Source: Photobacterium atrarenae
GTDB lineage: Bacteria; Pseudomonadota; Gammaproteobacteria; Enterobacterales; Vibrionaceae
Reading direction: 5' to 3'
DNA: 64,000 nt
NCBI RefSeq assembly: GCF_024380015.1
Contig: NZ_CP101508.1
Location: forward strand, 990,802-1,054,801
Shown one piece after another: positions 27,535-36,223 of this stretch (positions within the stretch are counted from its first letter, which is position 1; each line of letters opens with the position of its first letter). Below the pieces are notes generated by a model. The model searched no databases. It was not told the origin of the DNA and saw nothing but the letters and a program-made list of their open reading frames with translations. A program made the position numbers and the translations under genes.

Positions 27535-29259
27535 ATGTGCCGGTGTTTGTCTGAGAGCCGTATGAGATATCGCGACCCGGCTGGTCGGATCCGGCATCAG
27601 TGCGGGGCCACGGGGCTCAGCCTGTTGATTCTGATGGCGGCGATGGCTGCGTTTCTGACCCTGGCGGTCGACACCGGGCGGCTGTTCATGGAAAAACGCC
27701 GTCTGCAGCAACAGGCGGATCTGGCCGCCCTGAGTCTGGGACGTTACGGGTGTTATATCGATGGAGACAGTGATGAGGAAGCCCTGATCGCGCGGGTGGA
27801 AGAAAACCTGGCGGCTAATGGATTTGATCCCAGTGGCAATCGTTATGAGCTGACTTTTGGCGCTGCTGCGATCAATGCGGATGAAAACCGATGGGAATTT
27901 TCGACAGGTGAGGCAGAAAGCAGCGTCCGAAGTGCGGCGCAATTGAAGCTGAGTAAAGCGGTGCCCGCGAGTTTACTCTCTTCTGGGGAGAGCGTGACGC
28001 TGGGGGCAACCGCAAACATCTTTAAGCGTAGCCGGATTGAGTTTGGGGTGGGGACAACGCTTGTAGATATAAATTTACTCGATTTCATGTTGCAAGATGT
28101 TGCTGATGTAGAGTTAACAGCTGCTTCCTATCAAAATCTTGTTGATGCCCGTATTGGATTGGGGGGGCTAATCCAAGGGTTTGATCAGGTGATTCCACTT
28201 GAAGGGGAATCCGTTAGTTCGCAACTCGATACTGTCATTTCTATGGATGACCTGATTACAGTGCTTTACCAGGTCTTTGGATTTACAACTCCAGTGACTA
28301 GTGTACTTGATCCGTTGAAAATCAGTGCTGGGACATTGGAATTTATGCTCTCTGATTTTCTTAAAGTTTCTGAGGAGCTAGACGAAACTCTGGTGCTGGC
28401 AACGAAAATTTCTGCTTATGATTTGATATCTGCCGCCTTACTGGCAGTTGTTCAAAGAGCGGATCAACGTGTTGGGGTCAACTCAGTGATCGCTGAATTA
28501 GGCAGTCTAGATGTCTTGTCGTTGGTGACCTTAGATGCCTCATTAAAAGTTATCGAGCCGCCACAATTTAAATTCGGGGAATTACCTGCGGTACATGGCG
28601 GAGAGCTTGTACCTACGGTAAGAACAGCGCAAACGGAGTTGCTGGTTCAAATTGAACTGTTAGGGAGCGCATGGCTGAACTTGCTAAATATATTAGGCCT
28701 TGGGCTGGCAAGCGTTGACTTGGACGGAATTGGTATTCAAGTCATTGCCGCTGAAGCGGAAACTCAGCTATTGGATGTCAATGGATGTAACTGGAATAAC
28801 GGTGAGGCGATTTCGTTTGAATTTGCTTCAAAACCTTCTCTGGCGACAGCAGTGATTGGCGATAGAGAGGATACTTCTCAGCCATTTGGCTTGGGGGTAA
28901 AGATATTGCTCATTCCAATCGCTCAGGTGGAGGTTTCGGCAAGCTTATCGCCTTTATCTTGTTCTGACTTTGTTTCTCATAGTGGTCAATTAGATTCTGA
29001 AGCTGATTTGCCTCAGCAAGTAAGTCAGGTGACGTTAGGTACGGATTGTCAGCTGTCAGGCATTCAAAGTGATGACTTGACCATATCTCCATTAGGAGGG
29101 GTGAGTGAGGTCCTGCTTGGAAGTTTAGTTGCAGATATATTGAATCCAGTGTTGCAGCTGGTTATAGGCCCAGTACTTACGAATCTTGGGATTGTGACTG
29201 GCCAAGCCGACGTCTTCGTCTCTTCGTTTGAATTCGAAGGCGGTAATTTGATGAATTAA
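27535..29259 (+). CDS. tadG: TadG-like pilus protein
   Basis: A 574-residue protein with a TadE/TadG-like N-terminus (GATGLSLLILMAAMAAFLTL, then AVDTGRLFMEKRRLQQQADL) that anchors it in the inner membrane, and a large periplasmic part. The start could be ATG 27535 (three bases after the previous stop) or ATG 27562 (GAGAG before it). From about 28040 the DNA becomes visibly more AT-rich than the first 500 bases and the other tad genes, and the protein there shows no von Willebrand A motif that I can recognise. The gene therefore looks mosaic. It is the last tad gene and ends at a strong bidirectional hairpin. Confidence 0.8.
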   Translation: MCRCLSESRMRYRDPAGRIRHQCGATGLSLLILMAAMAAFLTLAVDTGRLFMEKRRLQQQADLAALSLGRYGCYIDGDSDEEALIARVEENLAANGFDPSGNRYELTFGAAAINADENRWEFSTGEAESSVRSAAQLKLSKAVPASLLSSGESVTLGATANIFKRSRIEFGVGTTLVDINLLDFMLQDVADVELTAASYQNLVDARIGLGGLIQGFDQVIPLEGESVSSQLDTVISMDDLITVLYQVFGFTTPVTSVLDPLKISAGTLEFMLSDFLKVSEELDETLVLATKISAYDLISAALLAVVQRADQRVGVNSVIAELGSLDVLSLVTLDASLKVIEPPQFKFGELPAVHGGELVPTVRTAQTELLVQIELLGSAWLNLLNILGLGLASVDLDGIGIQVIAAEAETQLLDVNGCNWNNGEAISFEFASKPSLATAVIGDREDTSQPFGLGVKILLIPIAQVEVSASLSPLSCSDFVSHSGQLDSEADLPQQVSQVTLGTDCQLSGIQSDDLTISPLGGVSEVLLGSLVADILNPVLQLVIGPVLTNLGIVTGQADVFVSSFEFEGGNLMN

Positions 29260-29289
29260 GCGTGGCGAAAGCGCCCCTTTCGCCACGCT
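29259..29289. terminator. Bidirectional terminator between tadG and nasA
   Basis: A perfect 13-bp stem (AGCGTGGCGAAAG / CTTTCGCCACGCT) with a five-base loop overlaps the last base of tadG and ends five bases before the nasA stop. The two operons converge here. Confidence 0.85.
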
Positions 29290-29293
29290 TTGA

Positions 29294-32029
29294 TCATGAG
29301 CGATGATTGACCGCATTGGTGATGGACGTGTCTTCTTCCTGAACCGTCTCAATCAACAGCTGGATCTCCCCCGTACAGCTGCCGCAGCCGGTGCCGGCCT
29401 GGGTGCAGGCACTGACTTCGGCCACTGTGGTCAGTTGCTGTTCTCTGATTGCCGCACAGAGGGTGTTCTTGCCGACCTGTTTGCAGGCACACACTGTTTT
29501 GCCGCCTGCCAGTTTACCCTCAAGCTGGCCGGAAATCAGCGCCCGTTCAATGCTGTCATCCAGCGGCTCGTCGAGCAGCGGATAGAGCCATTCCACGTCG
29601 TGTTGATGCAGGCTGTCCGCAACCAGCACATAAAATTCCAACAGGCTTTTCTCAATCAACGCGTGCCGATAGAGGCCGTTGGCGCTGCTGAAACTCAGTT
29701 GTCGGTCTGCCCGGCTTGCAGTCTGTGCAAGGCGGGCGAACAAGGCGTCCGGCTTCGCCTCACTGGCGAGGCGATAGAGATAGCCCTGGCTGACGGTCTG
29801 GCGGCTCCAGTAAGCGCAGTCGGTTAACAGTTCTGGCGCCAGCGGGCGTTTGGTCAGCACAACGGCTTCACTGCCATAGGCGAGGGGCGCCAATGCGACC
29901 GGGGTAAACTTAAATTCCGGTTGCCCGGACAGCGAATCGGTTTGCGGGCCAATCAACTGGCAAACTTTCCCGGCACTGGCCGTGGTCTGGTTCCAGTGGA
30001 TCGGGACAAACACGTCACCGGCCCGAACACTGCGACTGAGGGTCACCCGGGCGGTGACTTCGCCGTAGCGGCTGGTGATCCGGGCCAGTTGACCTGAGGT
30101 TAAGTGGTGACACGCCGCATCGTCGGGATGAAGCGTGACACAGGGCTCCGGCGTATGTTCGCCCAGCCGTGGGGAGAGGCCGGTCCGGGTCATGGTGTGC
30201 CATTGATCGCGGATCCGACCCGAGTTGAGCACCAGCGGGTAGGCCAGGCTGATCTGGTTTAGCGGCGGCTGGTATTTGACTGCGATAAACTGCGCTTTGC
30301 CGGACGGCGTGGCAAACTGACCATTGGCAAACAGGCGCTTGGAAATCGACGTTTCCGACGTTGTAGCCGGTTGATCGAGCACTGGCCACTGCTGAGGAGA
30401 AAGCTGGTGGTATTGCTCGGGGGTCAGGTTGGCCAGACCGGATAAGTTGAGCACCCGCCGCGCCGGACTGGCCGCAGTGGTATTGTCCAGAGTAGTCATG
30501 CGGCTGTACTCGCGGAAAATATCGGCTTCATGGCGATAATCAAAGGCGTGGCCGAACCCCATCCTTTTTGCCACCTCGCTGATGATCCACCAATCGGGCT
30601 TGCCGTCGCCCGGGGTTGGCAGCAGGCGGCGCTGGCGGGAAATCCGTCGCTCTGAATTGGTGACGGTGCCGGATTTTTCGCTCCAGCCCTGAGCGGGTAG
30701 CAAGACGTCGGCCAGTCGGGTGGTATCGGTGTCGGCGATGCAGTCAGACACCACCACGAACGGGCATTGGGTCAGCGCCCGTTGGATTGTCTCGCTGTCG
30801 GGCAGGCTGACCGCCGGATTCGTCGCCATGATCCACACCGCTTTCACACGACCGCTGTCGATGGCATCGAACAGATCGATGGCTTTGAGGCCAGGGGTAC
30901 GTGCTAACGTCTCCGTTTGCCAGAACTCACTGACCATCTGAGACTGGGTATCGTTGCCGAACTCCATATGTGCCGCCAGCGTATTGGCCAGTCCGCCCAC
31001 TTCACGGCCGCCCATGGCGTTGGGTTGGCCGGTGACCGAGAAAGGACCGCTGCCGGGCTTGCCGATCCGGCCGGTGGCCAGGTGGCAGTTGAGCAGGCTG
31101 TTCACCTTATCGGTGCCCTGGCTGGATTGGTTCACTCCTTGCGAATAGACCGTCACGACTTTCTCTGTTTCAGCAAACAATCTGAAAAAAGCAGTGAGCT
31201 GTTGGCGGCTGATCCCGGTGATCGTCGCCAGGGCACGAAGATCTTGGGCGTCGCGGCGGGCGCTGGCCAGGGCCATGTCAAAGCCTTCGGTATGATCCGC
31301 GATATAGGCTGGATCCAGGTGTTGATGCTGAGCCAGGTAAGCCAGCAGCCCGTTGAACAGCGCTACATCACTGCCCGGGTGGATTGCCAGGTGCAGATCG
31401 GCGATTTCGCAGCTGCTGGTGGTCCGGGGATCGATGACGATCACTTTGAGCTCAGGCCGCGCTGTTTTGGCGGCTTTCAGGCGTTGATAAAGCACCGGGT
31501 GGCACCAGGCGAGGTTCGAGCCGGTCAGGATCACCAAATCCGCCAGCTCCAGATCCGCATAGCAGCCGGGCACGCAGTCGGCGCCAAAAGCACGCTTATG
31601 GCCGGCGACGCTGGAGGACATACAGAGCCGGGAGTTGGTGTCGATATTCCCGCTGCCGATAAACCCTTTCATCAGCTTATTGGCGACATAATAGTCTTCG
31701 GTCAGCAGCTGTCCCGAAACATAGAACGCTACCGCATCCGGCCCGTGTTGTGCGATCACCTCGCTGAACCGGCTGGCAACCGTATCCAGAGCCGGCGCCC
31801 AGTCACATTGTGTTCCCGCGATCGACGGGTGCAGCAGTCGCCCTTGGTGGCCGACGGTCTCGCCGAGTGCCAGACCTTTGGAGCACAGCCGGCCAAAGTT
31901 GGCAGGATGGCTCTGATCGCCCTGGATCTCCAGCGCCCCGTCGCGTGTCGGTCGGGCTTCTATGCCACAGCCCACACCACAGTAGGCGCAGGTCGTTTTT
32001 GTCCATGTGTCCTTTGTTGTCGTGCTCAA
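29294..32029 (-). CDS. nasA: Assimilatory nitrate reductase catalytic subunit NasA
   Basis: NasA reduces nitrate to nitrite in the cytoplasm with a molybdenum bis-MGD cofactor. The 911-residue protein has an N-terminal [4Fe-4S] motif (TTCAYCGVGCGIEA with GRLCSKG), the Mo-ligand Cys in NTNSRLCMSSSV and a molydopterin-binding C-terminal region. A BFD-like [2Fe-2S] tail (CACKQVGKNTLC with GTGCGSC) should accept electrons. The start codon is TTG at 32029, with a strong AGGAGGGAG just before it. The leader upstream carries a sigma-54 promoter and an attenuator. Confidence 0.95.
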   Translation of the reverse strand: MSTTTKDTWTKTTCAYCGVGCGIEARPTRDGALEIQGDQSHPANFGRLCSKGLALGETVGHQGRLLHPSIAGTQCDWAPALDTVASRFSEVIAQHGPDAVAFYVSGQLLTEDYYVANKLMKGFIGSGNIDTNSRLCMSSSVAGHKRAFGADCVPGCYADLELADLVILTGSNLAWCHPVLYQRLKAAKTARPELKVIVIDPRTTSSCEIADLHLAIHPGSDVALFNGLLAYLAQHQHLDPAYIADHTEGFDMALASARRDAQDLRALATITGISRQQLTAFFRLFAETEKVVTVYSQGVNQSSQGTDKVNSLLNCHLATGRIGKPGSGPFSVTGQPNAMGGREVGGLANTLAAHMEFGNDTQSQMVSEFWQTETLARTPGLKAIDLFDAIDSGRVKAVWIMATNPAVSLPDSETIQRALTQCPFVVVSDCIADTDTTRLADVLLPAQGWSEKSGTVTNSERRISRQRRLLPTPGDGKPDWWIISEVAKRMGFGHAFDYRHEADIFREYSRMTTLDNTTAASPARRVLNLSGLANLTPEQYHQLSPQQWPVLDQPATTSETSISKRLFANGQFATPSGKAQFIAVKYQPPLNQISLAYPLVLNSGRIRDQWHTMTRTGLSPRLGEHTPEPCVTLHPDDAACHHLTSGQLARITSRYGEVTARVTLSRSVRAGDVFVPIHWNQTTASAGKVCQLIGPQTDSLSGQPEFKFTPVALAPLAYGSEAVVLTKRPLAPELLTDCAYWSRQTVSQGYLYRLASEAKPDALFARLAQTASRADRQLSFSSANGLYRHALIEKSLLEFYVLVADSLHQHDVEWLYPLLDEPLDDSIERALISGQLEGKLAGGKTVCACKQVGKNTLCAAIREQQLTTVAEVSACTQAGTGCGSCTGEIQLLIETVQEEDTSITNAVNHRS

Positions 32030-32047
32030 AGTCTCCCTCCTGAGCCG

Positions 32048-32096
32048 AAAAAAGCTCTGCTATGGCTCGCCGCCATCACGGTATGAATGGCAGAGC
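32048..32096 (-). terminator. Intrinsic terminator in the nasA leader (attenuator)
   Basis: Read on the minus strand, GCTCTGC (32096-32090) pairs with GCAGAGC (32060-32054) and is followed at once by six T (32053-32048). It lies about ten bases before the nasA ribosome binding site, so unregulated transcripts would stop before the gene. Upstream leader segments can pair with its loop: GCTCGCC (32145-32139) with GGCGAGC (32071-32065), and CCGCCAT (32111-32105) with ATGGCGG of the loop. These give alternative folds. The arrangement fits ANTAR (NasR/NasT) antitermination. Confidence 0.7.
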
Positions 32097-32169
32097 ATGT
32101 GTGAATGGCGGGGCAGGCTGCTTCCGAAGCCGCTCCCCGGCGAGCAAAATGGATCTTGAGAAACAACAC

Positions 32170-32185
32170 AGCAATAAGTGAGCCA
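32170..32185 (-). promoter_or_regulatory. Sigma-54 promoter of nasA
   Basis: On the minus strand the sequence is TGGCTC-ACTTA-TTGCT, with GG and GC separated by exactly ten bases, as sigma-54 requires. It differs from the consensus TGGCAC-N5-TTGCW at one position. Predicted start is near 32159, giving a leader of about 130 bases. Confidence 0.75.
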
Positions 32186-32298
32186 AATCTTCGTGGTTGC
32201 GGCTTCACCACAGAAAACGCCATGGTTCCATAAAAACAGGATCAAGGCTGCTGTCGGCAGGATGTCTGTGTAAGGGGGATGGTGAATTTAACTGGGTG

Positions 32299-32314
32299 TA
32301 CCCCTTAAGGGGTA
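32299..32314. promoter_or_regulatory. 7-2-7 NarP/NarL-like palindrome
   Basis: TACCCCT-TA-AGGGGTA is a perfect inverted repeat of two heptamers separated by two bases, the arrangement bound by NarP (and NarL) at TACYNMT heptamers. Vibrios typically have the NarQ-NarP pair. It lies between the divergent sigma-54 promoters. Confidence 0.6.
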
Positions 32315-32354
32315 TGCTCGCTGGTGCTTGATGCTATAAAAATGGATATACCCG

Positions 32355-32371
32355 TGCATTATTCTGGTGTG
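32355..32371. promoter_or_regulatory. NtrC-like enhancer site
   Basis: TGCATT-ATTCT-GGTGTG resembles the NtrC dyad TGCACC-N5-GGTGCA at eight of twelve half-site positions. It is about 130 bases upstream of the cobA sigma-54 promoter, a normal enhancer distance. A further TGCACC half-site follows at 32375-32380. Confidence 0.4.
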
Positions 32372-32502
32372 CTGTGCACCAAGAGAGGGATTTGTCCTGG
32401 CTGAGCCGGATCGGGTGAGACGGTAACGAATACGAGCGATCACCGATAAATATTCAACTTAATCAATCGATTACTTTTATTCTTATTGGTTTTTCTATCA
32501 GT

Positions 32503-32518
32503 TGGCACTCTCCTTGCT
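32503..32518 (+). promoter_or_regulatory. Sigma-54 promoter of cobA-nirB-nirD
   Basis: TGGCAC-TCTCC-TTGCT is a perfect match to the -24/-12 consensus, with GG-N10-GC spacing, 55 bases before the cobA start. Confidence 0.88.
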
Positions 32519-32543
32519 CTGACAGCTTCAAATGTCTACAGCA

Positions 32544-32560
32544 CGTACACGGACTGTACG
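32544..32560 (+). promoter_or_regulatory. Small hairpin in the cobA 5' leader
   Basis: CGTACA-CGGAC-TGTACG is a perfect 6-bp inverted repeat with a five-base loop, placed just before the AAGGA ribosome binding site. It could act as a 5'-stabilising hairpin or a protein operator. Confidence 0.35.
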
Positions 32561-32572
32561 TAAGGATGAACG

Positions 32573-33565
32573 ATGCCACACACATCTACGCCAGCGCCAG
32601 TATCAGTAACATCTGCAACTGCAACTGCAACTGCAACCGCAAGTGCGTCAGAAATTGTGCGCCTGAACGCCACCAATGCCCGAACGCCTGCCGGGCGGGT
32701 CAGTCTGGTCGGCGCCGGACCGGGAGATCCGGATCTGCTGACCGTGAAAGCCCTGCGTACCATCCAGCAAGCCGATGTGATTGTTTATGACCGGCTGGTC
32801 AGCCCGGCCATTCGGGCCCTGTTTCCTGCCGGTACGCCCACCATTTATGTCGGCAAAGCCAAGCATCAACACAGCGTGCCACAGCAGGAGATCAATGCCT
32901 TGTTAATCGCCAAAGCACGGCAAGGGTTAGATATCTGCCGGCTCAAAGGTGGCGATGCGTTTGTCTTCGGCCGCGGTGGGGAAGAGATGCTTGAACTGCA
33001 TCAGGCCGGAATTGAGACCTGCCTGGTGCCGGGGATCACCGCTGCTTCGGGCTGTACCAGCTATGCCGGGATCCCGCTCACCCATCGCGGTCTGGCGCAG
33101 GGCTGTACGTTTGTTACCGCCCATGCGGAAAAAGAGCTCGACCTCAACTGGGCCTCGCTTGCCCGGCTCGATCATACCCTGGTGTTTTATATGGGCCTGA
33201 CCAAAGCCGGTCTCATCGCCGGGGAGCTCACCCGGGCCGGAATGGGTGCTGCGACTCCGGTGGCGTTGATTGAGAATGGCTGTTGCCCGCAGCAGCGGGT
33301 GATCCGGGGCACTTTATCGGAATTGGATGCTCTGGTCGGTCGCCATCAGGTGCAGTCACCGGCCCTGATCGTGGTCGGTCAGGTGGTGTCGCTGGCCGAG
33401 CAGCTGCAGTGGTTTCAGACTGCAATGGCGACTCAGGAAACAACTGCTTCCCAAGAAACAACTACTACCCAGGCAACAATTGCTACCCGTGAAACAACCG
33501 CCACCCGGGAAACAGCCCTGGCCGCAGACAGTCGCGTGCAGACAGCGCTCAAGCGCGTCGGCTGA
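32573..33565 (+). CDS. cobA: Uroporphyrinogen-III C-methyltransferase (SUMT)
   Basis: SUMT uses S-adenosylmethionine to make precorrin-2, the first step towards siroheme, the cofactor of the nitrite reductase encoded next. Core motifs are VSLVGAGPGDPDLLTVKALR and CRLKGGDAFVFGRGGEE, and the core spans about residues 40-285. Both ends carry low-complexity extensions: an Ala-Thr stretch from a hexanucleotide repeat near the N-terminus and a Thr-rich tail from 18-bp repeats. The protein is therefore 330 residues instead of about 260-280. AAGGA precedes ATG 32573. It lacks the CysG dehydrogenase/chelatase part, so those steps need another enzyme. Confidence 0.92.
   Translation: MPHTSTPAPVSVTSATATATATASASEIVRLNATNARTPAGRVSLVGAGPGDPDLLTVKALRTIQQADVIVYDRLVSPAIRALFPAGTPTIYVGKAKHQHSVPQQEINALLIAKARQGLDICRLKGGDAFVFGRGGEEMLELHQAGIETCLVPGITAASGCTSYAGIPLTHRGLAQGCTFVTAHAEKELDLNWASLARLDHTLVFYMGLTKAGLIAGELTRAGMGAATPVALIENGCCPQQRVIRGTLSELDALVGRHQVQSPALIVVGQVVSLAEQLQWFQTAMATQETTASQETTTTQATIATRETTATRETALAADSRVQTALKRVG
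32613..32642 (+). repeat. Hexanucleotide tandem repeat in cobA
   Basis: Four perfect CTGCAA units and one CCGCAA unit encode alternating Ala and Thr near the SUMT N-terminus. Six-base units keep the frame when the copy number changes. Confidence 0.9.
33431..33517 (+). repeat. 18-bp degenerate tandem repeat at the cobA 3' end
   Basis: Five units (the last shortened) encode TQETTA, SQETTT, TQATIA, TRETTA and TRETA. They form a Thr-rich tail outside the methyltransferase core. Confidence 0.8.
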
Positions 33566-33671
33566 GTGCCTGAGACACGGATAACAAATAAGCATAAACA
33601 GCCAGTCAGCGCAAGTAATCAGTCAGCGCAGCAAACACAGGCGTAACAGATGAGAACAGTGAGGAAGTGAT

Positions 33672-36212
33672 ATGAAAAAACAGCGGATTGTCGTGGTCGG
33701 CAACGGCATGGTGGGGCACAGGTTTATTGACGATTTACTCCAGCGCGACGAGCGCGATCAGTTTGAGGTGATCACCTTTTCCGAAGAGCCGCGATTGGCT
33801 TACGACCGGGTCCAGCTCAGCAAGTATTTCAGTGGCACCGCTGCCCGGGAGCTGGCGTTGACCGATGAGGCGTATTACCGCGAGCACGGGGTGATGTATG
33901 TGTTGAATGAGCGAGTGACGGCGATTGATCACGCGGGGCGTCAGGTGGTGACCGCCAGCGGCCGGGTGGAGTCCTATGACAAGCTGGTGCTGGCCACCGG
34001 ATCGTATCCCTTTGTGCCGCCGATCCCCGGCCATGCGCAGGCGCATTGCCATGTTTACCGCACCATCGACGATCTCGAAGCGATTGAAGCCTCCGGCCGT
34101 CACAGCCAGGTCGGCGTGGTGGTCGGTGGCGGGCTGCTCGGCCTGGAAGCGGCCAATGCCCTGAAAAACCTCGGGTTGCAAACCCATGTGGTGGAGTTTG
34201 CGCCGCGTCTGATGGCGGTGCAGCTGGATCAGGGCGGCGGTCAGTTGCTGTCGCGAAAAATTGAGTCACTGGGCGTGAACGTGCATACCGACAAAGCGAC
34301 CACCGAGATTGTCGCCGGTGAGCAGTGCCGCTACCGGATGAACTTTGCCGACGGGAGCCATCTGGAGACGGACATGATTGTGTTCTCAGCCGGGATCCGG
34401 CCGCAGGATGCGCTGGCCCGCGAAAGCGGTTTGGCAGTCGGGGCGCGGGGCGGGATTGTGATTGATGATCACTGCCGGACCAGCGAGCCGGATATCTATG
34501 CCATTGGCGAGTGTGTGCTGTGGCAGGAGAAAATCTTCGGCCTGGTTGCGCCGGGATATCAGATGGCCAAAGTGGCGGTCTCGCACCTGTGCGGCGACGG
34601 GCAGGCAACTTTCACCGGTGCGGACATGAGTACCAAGCTGAAGCTGCTGGGCGTGGATGTCGCCAGTATCGGCGATGCCCACGCCGCCACGCCGGGCGCG
34701 CAGTCCTATACCTTCCATGATGAGATTGAGCAGGTGTATAAGCGCCTGGTGGTGTCGGAAGACGGTCAGCGGCTGCTGGGTGCAGTGCTGGTCGGGGATG
34801 TCGAGGCTTACAGTCAGCTGTTGCAACTCAAGCTCAATGACCTGCCGTTGCCGGACAACCCGGCGGTGTTGTTGCTGCCGCCGATTGGGGAAGGTGAGGG
34901 CGGCGGAGCGATGGGCGTTGAGGCTCTGCCGGACACTGCTCAGATCTGCTCCTGTTTTGATGTCACCAAAGCGGATATCAAACAGGCGGTCGCGGCCGGT
35001 TGCACCGATATGGCCGCCCTGAAGGCCAGCACCCATGCCTCTACCGGCTGTGGCGGCTGTTCGGCGCTGGCCAAGCAGGTGCTGGATGCCGAGCTGGCTA
35101 GTCTGGGGTATGAAGTCAGCAACCATGTCTGTGAGCACTTCGCCTATTCGCGTCAGGAGCTGGCCGATATCGTCCGTGTGAAACAGATCAAAACCTTTGA
35201 TGCGCTGCTGGCGCAATACGGCCAGGGGCTGGGGTGTGATGTCTGCAAGCCGACAGTGGGATCTATTTTAGCGTCGTTCTGGAATGATTACGTGCTCGAC
35301 GATCAGCACATCGGCCTGCAGGACACCAACGATATCTTCCTCGGCAACATGCAAAAAGACGGTACTTATTCTGTGGTGCCCCGGGTGCCGGGCGGGGAGA
35401 TCACCCCGGAGAAGCTGATTGTGCTGGGGGAAGTGGCCAAAGCGTTTGACCTCTACACCAAGATCACCGGGGGACAGCGGATCGACCTGTTCGGGGCACA
35501 GCTGCATGAACTGCCGCTGATCTGGCGTCGGTTGATTGCTGCCGGCTTTGAAACCGGCCATGCCTACGGGAAATCGGTGCGGACGGTGAAATCCTGTGTC
35601 GGCAGTACCTGGTGTCGGTACGGGGTGAAAGACAGTGTCGGATTCGCCATTGATCTGGAGCACCGTTACAAAGGGCTCCGGGCGCCGCATAAACTCAAGT
35701 TTGCGGTCTCCGGCTGTACCCGTGAATGTGCCGAGGCGCAGTCCAAGGATATCGGGGTGATTGCGACGGAAAAGGGCTGGAACCTGTATGTTTGCGGCAA
35801 TGGTGGAATGCGACCGCGTCACGCCGACCTGTTTGCCGCGGATCTCGATGATGCCACCCTGCTCGCCTATGTTGATCGGATCCTGATGTTCTACATCCGC
35901 ACCGCCGATCGCCTGCAGCGGACGTCGGTGTGGCTGGAAAATCTCGAAGGCGGGCTGGAATATCTCAAGCAGGTGGTGATCGAGGATAAGCTGGGCATCG
36001 TCGGCGAGCTGGAACGCGACATGGCCTATAACCTCAGTCAGTACCAGTGTGAATGGAAAACCACCCTGGCATCGCCGCAGAAACTCAAGCGATTCCAGCA
36101 CTTTGTCAACAGTGCGGAGCCTGATCGCCGGCTCAGTTATGTGCTGGAACGGGGTCAGCGGCAGCCGGTCCTGCGTGGTGAGCGGATTGAAATTGTCGAT
36201 GTGACGGAATAG
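33672..36212 (+). CDS. nirB: NADH-dependent nitrite reductase large subunit NirB
   Basis: NirB reduces nitrite to ammonium in the cytoplasm with siroheme, [4Fe-4S], [2Fe-2S] and FAD. The 846-residue protein has a Rossmann start (RIVVVGNGMVGHRFID), an NADH-binding loop (VVVGGGLLGLEAANAL), BFD-like iron-sulfur motifs (AQICSCFDVTKADI with STGCGGCSALAKQ) and the siroheme/[4Fe-4S] Cys pairs in KSCVGSTWCRYGVKDS and GCTRECAEAQSKDIGV. GAGGAAG precedes the ATG. It follows cobA, so siroheme synthesis and reductase are coexpressed. Confidence 0.96.
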   Translation: MKKQRIVVVGNGMVGHRFIDDLLQRDERDQFEVITFSEEPRLAYDRVQLSKYFSGTAARELALTDEAYYREHGVMYVLNERVTAIDHAGRQVVTASGRVESYDKLVLATGSYPFVPPIPGHAQAHCHVYRTIDDLEAIEASGRHSQVGVVVGGGLLGLEAANALKNLGLQTHVVEFAPRLMAVQLDQGGGQLLSRKIESLGVNVHTDKATTEIVAGEQCRYRMNFADGSHLETDMIVFSAGIRPQDALARESGLAVGARGGIVIDDHCRTSEPDIYAIGECVLWQEKIFGLVAPGYQMAKVAVSHLCGDGQATFTGADMSTKLKLLGVDVASIGDAHAATPGAQSYTFHDEIEQVYKRLVVSEDGQRLLGAVLVGDVEAYSQLLQLKLNDLPLPDNPAVLLLPPIGEGEGGGAMGVEALPDTAQICSCFDVTKADIKQAVAAGCTDMAALKASTHASTGCGGCSALAKQVLDAELASLGYEVSNHVCEHFAYSRQELADIVRVKQIKTFDALLAQYGQGLGCDVCKPTVGSILASFWNDYVLDDQHIGLQDTNDIFLGNMQKDGTYSVVPRVPGGEITPEKLIVLGEVAKAFDLYTKITGGQRIDLFGAQLHELPLIWRRLIAAGFETGHAYGKSVRTVKSCVGSTWCRYGVKDSVGFAIDLEHRYKGLRAPHKLKFAVSGCTRECAEAQSKDIGVIATEKGWNLYVCGNGGMRPRHADLFAADLDDATLLAYVDRILMFYIRTADRLQRTSVWLENLEGGLEYLKQVVIEDKLGIVGELERDMAYNLSQYQCEWKTTLASPQKLKRFQHFVNSAEPDRRLSYVLERGQRQPVLRGERIEIVDVTE

Positions 36213-36223
36213 GAGGAAACGAG

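Larger units (their letters stand above)
32030..32572. other. Divergent regulatory region between nasA and cobA-nirBD
   Basis: These 543 bases hold no supported gene. They carry, left to right, the nasA leader with its terminator (32048-32159), a minus-strand sigma-54 promoter (32170-32185), a 7-2-7 palindrome (32299-32314), an NtrC-like site (32355-32371), a plus-strand sigma-54 promoter (32503-32518) and a small hairpin (32544-32560). Each is listed separately. Confidence 0.8.

Noticed and set aside
30917..32086. Plus-strand frame of 389 residues opposite nasA.
   Set aside because: nasA on the other strand has full family motifs; the antisense frame is a product of GC-rich codon positions.
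32566..32790. Overlapping frame starting at the ATG seven bases before cobA.
   Set aside because: The cobA frame holds the SUMT motifs; this frame reads the same repeats in another phase.
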